64,000 bases of DNA from Caenorhabditis remanei (lineage: Eukaryota; Nematoda; Chromadorea; Rhabditida; Rhabditidae), in contig NC_071330.1 in NCBI RefSeq assembly GCF_010183535.1, positions 186,001-250,000 on the forward strand, read 5' to 3'. The notes below the pieces were generated by a model that ran no database searches, was not told the origin of the DNA, and was given only the letters and a program-made list of their open reading frames with translations. This document shows positions 36,183 to 47,625 of the stretch, in pieces. A program made the position numbers and the translations under genes. Position 1 is the first letter of the stretch. The number at the start of each line of letters is the position of its first letter.

Positions 36183-37403
36183 ATCGCGCGGTTCTATTTC
36201 TGTTCCCCAGCGGTTGACCTGTGAAAATATATTTTTTTCAATGAAAATATTTTGCTTATACTATTTGTCGATTCGGAATTCCATGGGAAAAAGCTTGAAC
36301 ATGTGAAAAGGAAATGGACTCCACGTAGTCGAAAGTACTTATAACAAAATTTATAGATCGTTTGAAAGAGGCACCTCCAAAGACTTCCCTTATTAGATAA
36401 CTTTTATAACTTTTTCAATATCAATATACATTTTTCAGTCTGGAAATATCTCTGCTTTCTAAAAAATCCAAATCTTTCCTCAAAGCTTGTACTCCCAAAG
36501 CAAACCGAATTGAACTCAACAATAATCAAATTCTAATAAGTGACCAATCTGGAGATAACAAACAGTTTGTACTTGATTTCGACAACAAACGTCACGAAAG
36601 TACGAGCGTACGAGTGATTAAGAACAGTGGATTTGTTTCTTGGTAATGAATTTCTTGGAGATGAAAATAAAAGCAATTAATTCCAGGCTAACTTGCAATA
36701 GGCCGGAAGACACCATTATCTATTGTACACCAATCAATTCAGCGGACGTTTTGGTCGCTTTCGAATATTTTTTGGGACTCTACAAGTTTCAAACTGTCAG
36801 TTATCGAGCTCGGGATCCAACGTATACTTACAACGATGGTGTCTGGCAAGTTCCAAAAATCAATCTTTGGAATCTTGCGTTAGGAACAAGTAGCAATGAT
36901 TCAAAATGGTTCCAATCGATCAATGATTTAGAGGTAGAAGTTCCGGTGAGAAAGTTGCCTGAGACGGTTAGTGAAAACAAAAATAAATAACATCTGAAAA
37001 AAAATTATATTTTTAGATGTCACATATTCGATCGATTAGTCTAACACAGCCTCAAAAACTATCATTCAATGATTTGCTGAAGCTCAATCACTCATCGATC
37101 TCCGTATCGAACCATGAATTAACAGAAGGTCTAATTAAAACATGGATCAAACATTGGAAAGAAAACAACACGAAAATTGAAACGCTGTCACTTTTGAAAA
37201 AACAATGGCATACTTACAATTTGGAGTATATACTATCAGGACTCAATAAAAAACCTTGGGAGACAAAAAATGAGAAAGAAAGGGAAGAGTATCTGCAATC
37301 GAGTATGGGGGCGGTTTGGGAGATACAGAGGAATTCAGATGGAGCGAAAGCGTCGGTTGGAATTAGAGGAGGATATTTGGAGATGAAAGTTTGGAAAGAT
37401 TAA
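34620..37403 (+). CDS. Double F-box / FBA_2 protein (plus strand)
   Basis: Exons: 34620-34622 (ATG alone, tentative), 34702-34835, 34887-35087, 35144-35447, 35493-35938, 36439-36642, 36687-36966, 37017-37403. Phases agree, giving 652 residues. The order is F-box 1 (FPLHFLPPSALRRVLIQFDL, then LEISLMSKKLR), an FBA_2-like region (DCWPTSF; SLEISNN; LFWNWKNNKTRLSYL), F-box 2 (FPMFKLPLLALKEVFNEMNP, then LEISLLSKKSK), and a second FBA_2-like region (LLKLNHSSISVSNHEL; WIKHWKENNTKIETL) ending EMKVWKD. F-box proteins recruit substrates to SCF ubiquitin ligases by binding SKR/Skp1; FBA_2 is taken as the substrate-binding part in the worm FBXB group. No stop separates the modules. The ATG-only exon is inferred because the 34702 exon has no in-frame ATG. 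Confidence 0.8.
35950..36391. repeat. Palindromic repeat, family M2, with AT microsatellite core
   Basis: Inverted arms of about 80 bp: AAGGGAAGTATTTGGAGACG at the left and the complement of AAGGGAAGTCTTTGGAGGTG at the right, with TTTCGACTACGGGGAGTCCA inside. It lies in the intron between exons 5 and 6 of the F-box gene. An uninterrupted AT repeat (36130-36179) lies near its centre, beside a word like the end of the 110-1157 element (TTCCCCAGCGGTTGACCTGT). Confidence 0.8.
36130..36179. repeat. AT dinucleotide microsatellite
   Basis: About 25 uninterrupted AT units inside the palindromic element. It is self-complementary and probably unstable. Confidence 0.95.
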
Positions 37404-37866
37404 ATTTTATTCAATAATCTGTAAATATTTTTTATGGAAAAAAATAGCCGAGCTCCCCATAGAACCACCGTCCGCTTCTTGTGTGTGTTTTTTTAATAAA
37501 CAAATAATTATTTTGAAAAAAGATTTACATACTGTAGATGATTAAAATTCCAGACTAGTTGTAATTCTTTGGACAGAAAGATTCTCAATAAGAGTATTCA
37601 AAGCAGCTCCAATGAAAAGAGTATGTAAATACGTTCTAACAAAGGTATCAATTATCCAGATGTGAAGCAAACGCGCTCTGCAGAAAAACCTGTGAAATTT
37701 ATTTTTTTTTACATTTGGGAATCACAAAAGTATATTAAAAAACGTGACGCCACGATTACCATAATTCTGAAAAAAAACTAAAAGTTGTGGATACCACGTG
37801 TTAGTTACGCTATCAAAAATTTTGATCGATCAAAAATGTTATTATCGATTCGACGAGCGACGAGAA

Positions 37867-38547
37867 ATGACTGATAAAGAAGAATCGAAGAAAAGTGCTC
37901 GAAGTCTCGTGAGCAGTAGCAGTGGTGGAGAGGGTGATGAGTTGGAAGGAGCTAGTGGAACTGCTGTTCGAATGAGAAAGAAGTCGAAGAAGAGAGCAAA
38001 GAAGGTAAGTGTGGGTTACAGAAATCTTTCTAGGTAATGGACTAGTTTTTCGAAAATTAAGGGTTCTAGGTCATCACAGCAGTGCGAGGCGTAAGGTCCG
38101 GGTTTATATTGAAAGATACGTCAAATTAAACGTGGAAATCCTGACAACCGTTGTGCGACGGAGCGCGTTTCCGCGACCTTACGCCTCACACTGCCGTGAA
38201 AAATGAGCAACATCTGACTTGCTAAACTTCTGAAATTCTTTATATTCCAGTCTTCCAAAACCAATTCGAAGACTCGAAAAGACGATGTGCCAGCATGTGA
38301 TACCGTAGAGAAAGTGTCGATGAAATCAGGAAATGAAACATCTCAATCCGAATGGCTCAACGATATTCTTCAAGAGGATGCACCGAAACCTCCGTCTCGT
38401 TGGCAATCAATTGTTGGTTTCATGGATAATTACAAGTATCCGATCATGGCTAGCGTCGTTTTGGCTGGTGTTCTCGTCTACTTCTCGGTCAGAAAGACGG
38501 CGAGAGCTGGAGCGAAATGTCCGTTTACTGGGAAGACGAGTGCTTAG
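37867..38547 (+). CDS. Small tail-anchored protein, WLNDIL family (copy 1)
   Basis: Exons 37867-38004 and 38251-38547 join in phase to 144 residues. The N-terminus is Ser/Lys-rich (SLVSSSSGGEGDELEG; MRKKSKKRAKK). A motif SEWLNDILQED follows, and a C-terminal helix (about 113-131: YPIMASVVLAGVLVYFSV) ends RAGAKCPFTGKTSA. No signal peptide, so it is probably tail-anchored. It shares the acidic-(D/E/S)xWLND(I/L)L motif and the C-terminal helix with the gene at 52972-53417; I infer they are paralogs. Family not recognised. The intron contains an M4 repeat. Confidence 0.75.
38072..38206. repeat. Palindromic repeat, family M4
   Basis: The ends CAGCAGTGCGAGGCGTAAGG and CCTTACGCCTCACACTGCCG are inverted. 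It lies in the intron of the gene at 37867. A longer relative lies at 50245-50402. Confidence 0.8.
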
Positions 38548-38793
38548 AAGACTGGTAGATTTTATGGTTCTGGATATAAAGATGATTTTTATTTGATTAA
38601 ATTTATTTAAATTGTTAACTTCAAAAAGTCATCCCCGCCAAAAACTGAGATTGCGCTAGCAACTCCCTTTCTCTTGCGCACAGCCGGATATCGGCGCGAT
38701 GCGGCGTTTGAATTTAAATGAATTTAAATGAATTAAAATGAAAATCCGCCGACTTCCACTCATAGCGACAGATAAGTGTTGACGTGGAGGTGT

Positions 38794-38869
38794 GCACAGG
38801 TGGCGCAGTCGGTTGCGTGATCTACTATCAGTCTGAAGGTCGCTGGTTCGATTCCACACCTTGGCACCA
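38794..38869 (+). repeat. tRNA-derived repeat (SINE-like)
   Basis: Box A-like GGTGGCGCAGTCGGTTGCG and box B-like TGGTTCGATTCC at tRNA spacing, ending GGCACC. The acceptor and T-stem pairing is poor. The same head occurs five times in 50.96-52.64 kb, so I call it a SINE-like repeat rather than a tRNA gene. Confidence 0.6.
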
Positions 38870-39392
38870 GTGTTTTCAAAGCATGATATGATTAGAATAG
38901 ATTGGTCTGATGTATGGTGATCAATAGGAAGACTATCTGACATGCTTTTTGTTGTCTAAAAACATTTCTTTTGATTCATAGGAGTTTTTGAATAGCTCCG
39001 TATCAAAAAGTGTTCATAAAGTAGATGAAAGGCTGTTCTTTATATTTTCTAGATATAAGTTGTCTGGTACAAAAAAAGAAATATTAAAATAAGTACAACA
39101 TCTACATGAATACAGATAAAAATACATTAAATGAAAAATTGAGAGATTTTAGTTTGCATTTGTTCATTTTAATTTTTAAAAATATGTAGATTCTACTGAG
39201 AAACGGTTCTGGGATAGGAAAGTTATGAAAAAGGCTTATCATCACCGAATTTTGAATTTCACAATTCTCGAAACTTTGAAAAATTAATAAAATTCAAGCG
39301 TGAAGTTCGAGGAAGATTTCACAAAAACACTTCCAGACATTCACTCGCTTCTTGTCGTTGTAACAGTTAAATTAAACATAAATAACACAAGA
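38870..39392. other. Intergenic, nothing recognised
   Basis: A/T-rich sequence between the tRNA-like repeat and the 3' end of the F-box gene at 39393. No frame or structured repeat was noted. Confidence 0.5.
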
Positions 39393-42333
39393 TTAATCTT
39401 TCCAAACACGCAGTTCCAAAAACTCTCCCATCAACCCAACCGACGCCTTCTTTCCATCCGAATCCCTCTGAATTTCCCAAACTTCGCCAGTACACGAAAG
39501 TCGATACCCTGCTCGATTGGCTTCATTTCTCGTCTGCCACAATCTAGTGGTCAATCCTCGGAGAATAATATCCAAGTTGTAGTTATCATTTTCTATGCTC
39601 AGCGACTGGATATTTGTCACGTTCTCCTTCCAATGTCTTATCCAATTTCTGACTTTATGATTGGTTAATCTATGGTTCCATAACTTGATCGAGGAGCAAT
39701 TGAGGCTTAAGAAGTCCGCGAATGGTATATTTCCTGGGGTTTTTATGCTTATCGATGGGATATTGAACACCTGCAAAATCTATATTTAAAACAGGTCTTC
39801 CTTTTTAAATATAACCTCTCTCGGCAATCTTCTCAATCGTCCTGAAATTTCCAGATTCGGGATAGATTGGATGTTTGTGAAGATATGATCCGGTGGGTTT
39901 GACACTTTAAACTGAACAGTTCCAACTTTATATAACGACAAAAAGTGAGTGAAAGCCAGAAAGTGATCAGTTGAATTCATTGGAACACAGCACACTGTCT
40001 TTGTGAAATCTTCATTGAGCTTCACGCTGGAATTGAGCAATTTTTCTAACTTTTGGGAATAAAGAAAATAAATAAAATTTAGTGGTAAGCTTTGTCATAA
40101 CTTTCCCATTCAAAAAAAACCATAGCCTTTCTAGAACTGTTTCTCACTATGGATGGTCATGGAGTCAGTGTGGAGTTATAAGACGTGACCTATATCGTTG
40201 GAAATCTGAGAAACCGCTGATTCCAAATGTATATTCAGTTTATGCCTTTGAGGCCTGGTATTCGAGTAAAACAAGATCAAAGTTTTCAGCAAGACATTGG
40301 CGTCATGAAAGTAATGACTTGCGGGGGATCCAAACTTTGACCTCGTTTTCTCGAATACTATTTCTCGAGGGTAAAGACTGGATATATATTTGAAATCAAC
40401 GTTTTTCCAGCTTTCTAACAATATAAATCATGTCCCATACCTCCACACTGACTACTCTAGTCAGTAGAGCCTACTTTTACAATTGAAAATGAACTTGATG
40501 TTATTTCTGATTACTGAAAAAAAACAGTTCCCGTTGGGAAAAGTTCTGGGAAGGGAGATAATTTGAAAAGGCTTCCCACCATTATATATAGAACTCACAA
40601 CGTAAAGAATTTACTCTCCCCAATCATTTGTGATCTATACACCTTCCGTTTCAATTCATTACGATTCAAGATATCATCAATCGGTATTTCTCTGGTCTCA
40701 TCAGTTTCATCTGTTAACTTCAGTTGATCCGTGTTGAGAATAATACTCTTGAGTCTGATATTCAATGCTTGGATAGATAATTTTGCTCTTTTAGAAAGCA
40801 AAGAGATTTCCAGTCTGAAAAATACAAATTTAATGGAGAAAGACACAGACTAGACTCACGTTTCAGCTGGATTCATCACACTGAAAATTTCTCGCAATGG
40901 TAACGCCGGCAGACGGAGTAATGGGAGTCCTGTCTTCTTCTTCTCACAATTTTTATCTTTTTTGAGGTTGAACTCCATATAGCTTCCATTATATCCAACT
41001 GAAACCGATAGACATTCTGAGTAGTTTTCGAAACGAAGGCAATTATTTTCTGTAGAGTGATATGTATCGATTCCTTGCAGGAATTGGTACAAATCGGAGT
41101 TTTTTCGTCTATATTCCAGTCGCAGATACTGGGAGCCATTGCCCAACCAATTGAAAATTCCATCTCTTATTTCACCGCTCTTGTAGTCGTGCTTAGTAAT
41201 TACTAGTTTCTTGAGGTTCGAGTGGATAAAATCAGCGAGCGGGAAATTCCGAATACTCTCTAGTTTAAGATTTTTGACTTTGAGAACTTTGATCTGAAAT
41301 ACCCAGTTTTCATAAGGTGGAATAAACGGCTCCGCGAGATTTCGCCACAGTGACGTTTCGTAACTGCGACATTTCAAAACTGCAACGTTTCGGAACCATA
41401 AAACTAGAAAACGTTTAGCCTATCTTTGTCCAAAAGATAACTATTTCTTATATTTAATTGTTTTCAAAACTGTTCCCAGGCCCGTTGGTACACTCAACAT
41501 TTTCAAATGACCCAAATATGTAAATGCGGTGAGGTTGAAAAATGTTGAGGTTGCGAAGCGTCGTAGTTGCGAAATGTCCCGGTGCCGAATAAGCATAGAC
41601 AAGGCACCTTACCTTCTCAGTCAAACGAGACAAGTTGTATTCTATATCCAAAGTGTCTTCCACATCAAAATAGTCTAGAATTGTTCCAATTGTGTTTTCT
41701 ACAAGCTCTGGGTTGGAGACCTTTGGGATCGTTAATGAGAATGCATTTCTCGGCAGTTCGTATGGTATTTGAAACACTGGCCACTTATCAATAGTATAAA
41801 ACAATTTCCCAACTTGAAAAATTGTATTCAAATGATTGAACAATGCTGACCGACAGTGGGGATAGCAGCTAATTACGCCGGAATCCTCTACTTTCCTGAA
41901 TTAATATTTTTTAACACACTTGAAAAAAAACATTTTGAAAACTTACCAGTCATCAAATCTGCACCCTCCGATGAATCTATGCTCCGTTTGCCCACAATCA
42001 ATGAGGTCAAATTTAATGTCACATTTATCGTAGTGATTACGAAAAACGGAAACTTGGTGCCATTCGAATGAAATAATTTCTACCGGAATTGAACAGCTAT
42101 GAATGATGGATTCGGATTTTTTGGATGATAAGGATAGTTCAAGGCTAAAAAAACATCAATTTTTAGAAAACTCTCTAATAACCAGAAACTTACATATCAA
42201 CCAAATCCATCTCGTTCAACACCTTTTTCAGAACTGATTCTGGTAGAACAAATATAAGAAATCCTTTTGATAGAGAAGTCATATTATTAGAAGTTCCATC
42301 GGCAAATTCCAATTTTTCCAGTTTAGACAACAT
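39393..42333 (-). CDS. Double F-box / FBA_2 protein
   Basis: Minus-strand exons: 42333-42194, 42144-41947, 41895-41613, 41293-40860, 40814-40615, 40045-39816, 39770-39393. Phases agree, giving 620 residues if the ATG at 42333 is used. F-box 1 is FLIFVLPESVLKKVLNEMDL with LELSLSSKKSE. FBA_2-like parts follow (DKWPVFQIPYELP; DFIHSNLKKLVITKHDY). F-box 2 is LPLLRLPALPLREIFSVMNP with LEISLLSKRAK. The final FBA_2 region (FLSLNCSSIKLWNHRL; WIRHWKENVTNIQSL) ends ELRVWKD. The exon 5 donor is shifted: the usual Trp-codon donor is mutated, and only a donor about 12 bases earlier (GAGA/GTAAAT) keeps the frame. The frame also continues upstream of 42333, so the true start could be earlier. Confidence 0.75.
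40150..40440. repeat. Palindromic repeat, family M7
   Basis: It lies in the intron between 40615 and 40045. GCTGATTCCAAATGTATATT on the left pairs with GATATATATTTGAAATCAACG-like sequence on the right. It matches the repeat at 29868-30135. Confidence 0.75.
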
Positions 42334-42539
42334 TATTTTAGAACTGTTAGGTAGCGATGAGTGGTCTACAAGAGATAGCTCTGGTACTATTGGTTGCACA
42401 GTAATTAATACCTGGAGGGATAGCACGTCGTGGGCGGCGAAGAGAATTAACCTGCAATAATGAATACTGGAAGGTGATATCTTTTAAGTAATCACTGTGA
42501 GCACCAAAATTGGAAATGAGCACGTTCAAACTATAAACG

Positions 42540-43105
42540 ATTTCAGATTTTACACAAAAATATAAAACTAAAGAAGTTAGACAGAGTAGCAGCCCTAAAG
42601 TGTTATAGTTCTAAAAACAAAGACATGTTTCAAAAAATTAATTAAACTGTGTTAAAACCAAACATATCGCAAGAATATATATTGAATTATAGATTGGCGT
42701 GCCTGGCTGCGAGCCACTCAGGAGGAAGTTGCAGGATTATCGGCGCTCTCCCTACCTAGGCAGGTGTACTCATGGCAGAATTGAAAGGGAAGGGTAGTAA
42801 TTATCGAAAATGAAATACTCAGAATTTGAGGCGTTGTTATTGACAACCAGGGCTATAGCACGTCCTGTTGCTAAGACCGACCGGATTTAGTCACTTGTTG
42901 AACAGATGGTCACTGTTGGATGAAACCTTTTAATTAACTATACTAGGATATGAACCGGCTGGAACAGAGAAAAAAGAAACAAGGGACTAATTATTCATTT
43001 AGTGGCTCAGAAACTCAGAAATACAAATTTGAGTGTTTATAAAAATTTATTCATTTATCAGTTCCACAGAACAAGTCTCCAACAAAATTATAGTAAAGCA
43101 AATAT
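42540..43105. other. Spacer between two F-box genes
   Basis: No gene is seen. The part at 42697-42960, more GC-rich than its surroundings (CTACCTAGGCAGGTGTACTC), looks like an unclassified repeat fragment. Confidence 0.4.
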
Positions 43106-46100
43106 TTAATCGTCCAACTCCTGCAGCTCCAAATACGGGCCCTTAAGCCCCAGCGACGCCTTCTTCCCATCAGATTCTCTCTGAAACTCCCAAACATCGT
43201 CGAACAAATTGTTAGTGAGACTTTTCCGGTTGATATATTTTCTGATTCTACATGATTCTTTGTCAAATCCTCTCAGAATATATTTCAAATTATAGTTTTT
43301 GGATTGAATGTTCAATATTTTGAATTTAGTCTCATTCTTCATCCACTGATTGATCCAAGTTCTCAAATGCACGGCCTCCCACAGAGGCCCTCTCAAAGTA
43401 CTGTGCGCAGTGCATTGAGAGGGCCTCCGCTGGAGGCCGTGCAAATGATCATTAGTGAGACGATGGTTCCATAAAGTAATGTCGGAACAATTGAGTTTCA
43501 ATAAAACATTGAATGGTAATTCTTGACAATTCATTAAGATGATCGTTGAGATATTGAGCATCTGCAAAAATTAGAAGGTATTGAGTTCTGCTAGCTTTCC
43601 AGCCTACTCACCCTTTCTGTTAATCTTGTCACCGGTGCACAGACCTCCATGATATTGATAGACTCAAAATAATCCAAAACTCTATCAATACAATTTTCAA
43701 GCGTACGAGTCTCATCAGAAGATTCCGCGTACATATTTATCCAATTCGCATGTTTTGGAAGTAAATGCATTGAGTTTTCAATATATTTATCGATTGGTCT
43801 ACACAATGAGCATTTTATATCTTCAAACTTATAGATATCCAGAAAATGATTGAATGCCACAAATATGTCATTCGGATATGTTTGAGTACAATATATTTTT
43901 CTTTTGAATTGTTTGTGAGCATTTGTCCTGAAAATTACCTTTTTTTGTTTGTTAATCCTTAAGAACTTACCAAAAAATAAATCGACTGTTCCCGATCGTT
44001 TGCGTTCTACAACTTTTGTTTGCGGAATCGTAGAAAACCAGCTGAAAGAGTGTGTAGACGTCACAATTATTGGTCAAAAGAATTCGATTTTTGTAGAGTA
44101 CAATACGCCTGATTTTGACGGCGCAATTGCTGATGCTGGTCTTGGATTTTTTAGAGAGCAGCGATATTTCCAATCTGGAATAGATTTCAGATAAATACAG
44201 GGTTTGGCAAAAATAATAGAATATGGCGAAAATTTTTGTAACTTTTAAATTAAATACTCTGACCAACGGGATGATTTTGATATTTTTTGATGTTTCATCA
44301 TCAGATTTGGACGAACAGTACAGGTCAAAATGATATAGTCGCCGGTGGCAAGGTACCCCCGTAACCCTGTAGTTATCTGAGTCATCACATTAAATACGCA
44401 ACGACACTCCGCCAAAGCCTCACGCGTCTACCGTAACCTCAGCGCGTCAATTCACGTGGACTCGTGTACTCCACGTGAAAGTAGTTTTCTGAAGTCGGTT
44501 GGCTTTCAGAGTGAGTTCTGGTTTTAGCTTTGGTGTTTTGACTTTTGTTTTGTAAGTTTACGCTCTCTTATTATGATTTCTTGCAATAAAGTAAATTTAT
44601 TGTAAGAAACTGTGTTAATTGTCGTCTAACTTTATCCGGAACCTATCACTCCGTTTTTATACGCGGGCAACTATATCATGTTTGCCCGTACAAAAAATTT
44701 TCCAACTACAGAACTCAAGTTATTATCCGTTTGATCCATGAAAAGTTATTTTGCGGGACAGTTAGTTTTGCCATGACACATTCTCAAAGTTGGGCATTTT
44801 CAACTGAAAACGGCAGAATATGATATAGTTTTGGCCGGTACTGTAAGTTCCAACTCAACTTGCCTCATAATTAAAAAGTGACTTACGCTTCAGCAGAATT
44901 CATCTCTTTGAACACTTTTCTCAAAGCTAAGAATGGCAACGAGAATAATGGGAACTTCACTTCTTCCATAAGCTTCATCTCAGGGCAATTCTTTTTTAAT
45001 ATAAATTCAACGCAACCGCCACTCGAACCGTAAGGACCATTTGTTTCTGTATAGCCAATAGCAGCCATCAACCCATCACAATCTCTTTCAACACCAAAAT
45101 AATCTTTATAGCCGGATGGTTTTGTTTCGATTCCCTCCAAAACTTCATAAAGATCGATGTCAGCGGTGCCCAGTTGAAAGTGTTCGAGACGTGTTTTGTT
45201 ATCTTTCCACGTTAGTATAAGCTGTCGGATATCATCGTTTATATATGAATGTTGAGAGATTTCCAGACTCTCGCAGTTCAAGCGGAGCATCTCTTCCATG
45301 GGTATTTGCCGACAAGATCCGACTTTCAGCCTCTTGACGTTGTATATCTGAAAAAACATTGGGGGTTACAAAGTGAAGTAAAGTGGGCTCTATTGATAAA
45401 TATTGTAAATTCGCGAAAAACTCACATTTGTCGGTAAGCAGGGAAGTGAACTTTGAACAGTAATATCATCCATATCGAAGTATCCCAAAAAGCTCTTTTT
45501 AGTTTCTTCAGCTACGTGCCTATCAAGTTGATAGATCTGCAGAGAATGTGCACGCTTTGGTAGTCTATTCAGTAACTTGTTGATAACAAATGTCGGCCAC
45601 TTATTCACAGTATACTTCAATTGTTTAACTTTGAATAACTCGTTGAGATAGTGCATCATAATACATCTATTTTCATCAGAAAGCGGTGTGCAGTGTATGT
45701 TTGATCCGGTGGTATTCCTGTCAGGATAAAACCATTTAAAACTTAATGATTAACTTTTTACTTACCATTCAATGAATTTGCTTCCTTCAATTTTCCTAAC
45801 TTTAGTAGAATTCAAGCTTGTCAGTTCTTTAAACTGAATTGGGTAGTATGATTTACGATTACTACAAACTATGATTTTATCCCAACAAAAATCCAGATTT
45901 TCCAGTTGAATCGAGCAGTTTTGGATGAGCGATTTTGATTTTTTGGATGAAAAGGAAAGCTCCAGACTGCAAGTTTCGTTATGTTACTTATAATCGGATA
46001 ATCTGAAACTCACATTTCACAAAATTCCATTTGGTTGAGTACTGTCTTGAAAACAGTTTTTGGTAGAGCAAAAAGACGGAAACCGTTTGGCTTAGCACCA

Positions 46101-46177
46101 AGAAATAATGTAGATTCATTAAAATTAGAATCATCTTCTGGAGCACTCTCTGCTTTTATTGACACTGCAGATTGCAT
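43106..46177 (-). CDS. Double F-box / FBA_2 protein with in-frame MITE
   Basis: Minus-strand exons: 46177-46014, 45966-45766, 45717-45426, 45347-44887, 44174-43971, 43927-43612, 43561-43106. Phases agree, giving 697 residues. F-box 1 is FRLFALPKTVFKTVLNQMEF with LELSFSSKKSK. The first FBA_2 region includes LRLNCESLEISQHSY and LTWKDNKTRLEHF. F-box 2 is FPLFSLPFLALRKVFKEMNS with LEISLLSKKSK. The second FBA_2 region includes LKLNCSDITLWNHRL, ending YLELQELDD. Exon 7 carries a 78-bp in-frame insertion (72-bp palindrome plus 6-bp duplication) that adds 26 residues between LTND and RTWINQW. The intron between 44887 and 44174 holds extra repeats. The first module starts a few bases beyond the remains of the preceding broken gene. 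Confidence 0.8.
43370..43441. mobile_element. 72-bp palindromic element inside a coding exon
   Basis: The ends are CACGGCCTCC and GGAGGCCGTG. A second inverted pair, GAGGCCCTCTCAA and TTGAGAGGGCCTC, lies inside. CAAATG flanks it on both sides (364-369 and 442-447 in the 43,000s), a 6-bp target duplication. Total gain 78 bp, so the reading frame is kept. Confidence 0.85.
44190..44860. repeat. Repeat block in F-box intron 4
   Basis: 44190-44690 is an unclassified block containing CTCCACGTG, an AATAAAG signal and TTTATCCGGAACC; it could be a solo LTR or a transposon fragment. 44690-44860 is a half copy of family M6 (GTTTGCCCGTACAAAAAATT, then ATTCTCAAAGTTGGGCATTT). No coding capacity is seen. 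Confidence 0.5.
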
Positions 46178-47164
46178 AACGGACTGTCCTGCACGATTTT
46201 TAGATACACGTGTTTCTTGTTCCCAAACGTTTAACTGTAAATATCTGATTAAATGCCCAATAGACGCTTTAATTCCATCGGAATCCCTTCATCCTTCAAG
46301 AATGTTATCCAAATTAAAATAATCGCGTTTTTGAATGGATAGAGTTTTGATGTTTGTTTCCAGTGTCTGATCCAAGTTCTCACATTATCATTGGTCAAAT
46401 CGTGATATCCTATGGTGATAGAAGAGCAGTTAAGTTTCATCAAAACATCGAATGACAGATTTTCGGGAAAAATCAAGAAAATTCTTCCGATACTGAAGGC
46501 CTGCAAAAAACAAAAAAAAAGTTGTTGAGCAAGTGGGATCTATTAACAAATGCGAACTCACTTTTTCAGGTAACTTTGCCACCGACACGCCAATCTCCAA
46601 ATCATCTATCATTTTAAAATATTCCAAAACTGTGTCAATATTATCTTCAAAATCTCGTGGCTCCATAGCACTCTTCGTACATGGAAAACTCAATGCGGTA
46701 AGGGTTTTCGGAAGTAAATGCATTGAGTTCTTCATGAATGTTTTCATTGGTTCCGACACAATGTACTTGATCTCATCGAACTTGTAGATTTCTACAAAAT
46801 GATTGAATGCCTCGAAGGTGTCAGCAGGATTGCTTGGAGTGCAAAAGATTTTTTGTTTGAAATGCATGACAGTGTTCACCCTAAATAATTACATCATGCT
46901 TAAAATTATAGTATAGAAAACTCACCAGGACTTAAATTGACTGTTTCCGATCATTCTTGATGTACAACTTTTGTGTTTGTCATTATCGAAAATGAGATCG
47001 AAAAGTGTATAATAATTACAGTTATTGGTTAAAATGATTCTATAGTCTGTGAGAACGATACGTTTGATTCTAACAGCGCATTGTCTGATGTTTGCTTTAG
47101 ATTTGTTGGATAGCAAGGATATTTCAAGCCTGCAAATTGTTTAGGTATTGGTGGATATAACAGT

Positions 47165-47625
47165 TACGGTACCGGTCAAAAATATATCTCATATTTTACC
47201 TTTTTCAGTTGCAAATGCCCAACTTTAAGAGTGTGTCATTGTAAAACTAATTGCCCCACCAAAAAAGTTTTTATAGGATCATACAGATCAAATATAGTGC
47301 TTCATTTTTGTAGTTGACAACTTTTTTGTACGGGCACTCCCTAGAGAGTTACATATCGACAAATTAATTTCTTCCTCAAACCGATCCATTTCAGTACAAA
47401 ATAGAGTGATTTTTGAGCTGTCGTCTTAAAAATGGTCATAGCTCTCTAGGGAGTGTCCGTACAAAAAAGTTGTCAAGTATAAAAACAGAGCTCTACTTTT
47501 GATCTGTTTGATCTAATAAAAATTTATTTTATTTGACAGTTAGTTTTACCATGACACCCTCTCAAAGTTGGGCATTTGCAACTGAAAAATGCAAAATATG
47601 ATATATTTTTGGCCGGTACTATATA
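47165..47625. repeat. Long palindromic repeat, family M6
   Basis: It fills the intron between 47637 and 47129. Arms: CAGTTGCAAATGCCCAACTT on the left and AAGTTGGGCATTTGCAACTG on the right, inverted. Inside are GTTGACAACTTTTTTGTACG and CGTACAAAAAAGTTGTCAAG. Confidence 0.85.

Noticed and set aside
38794..38869. Possible functional tRNA gene
   Set aside because: A and B boxes are good, but acceptor and T-stem pairing fails and the same head recurs in the 50.96-52.64 kb repeats.
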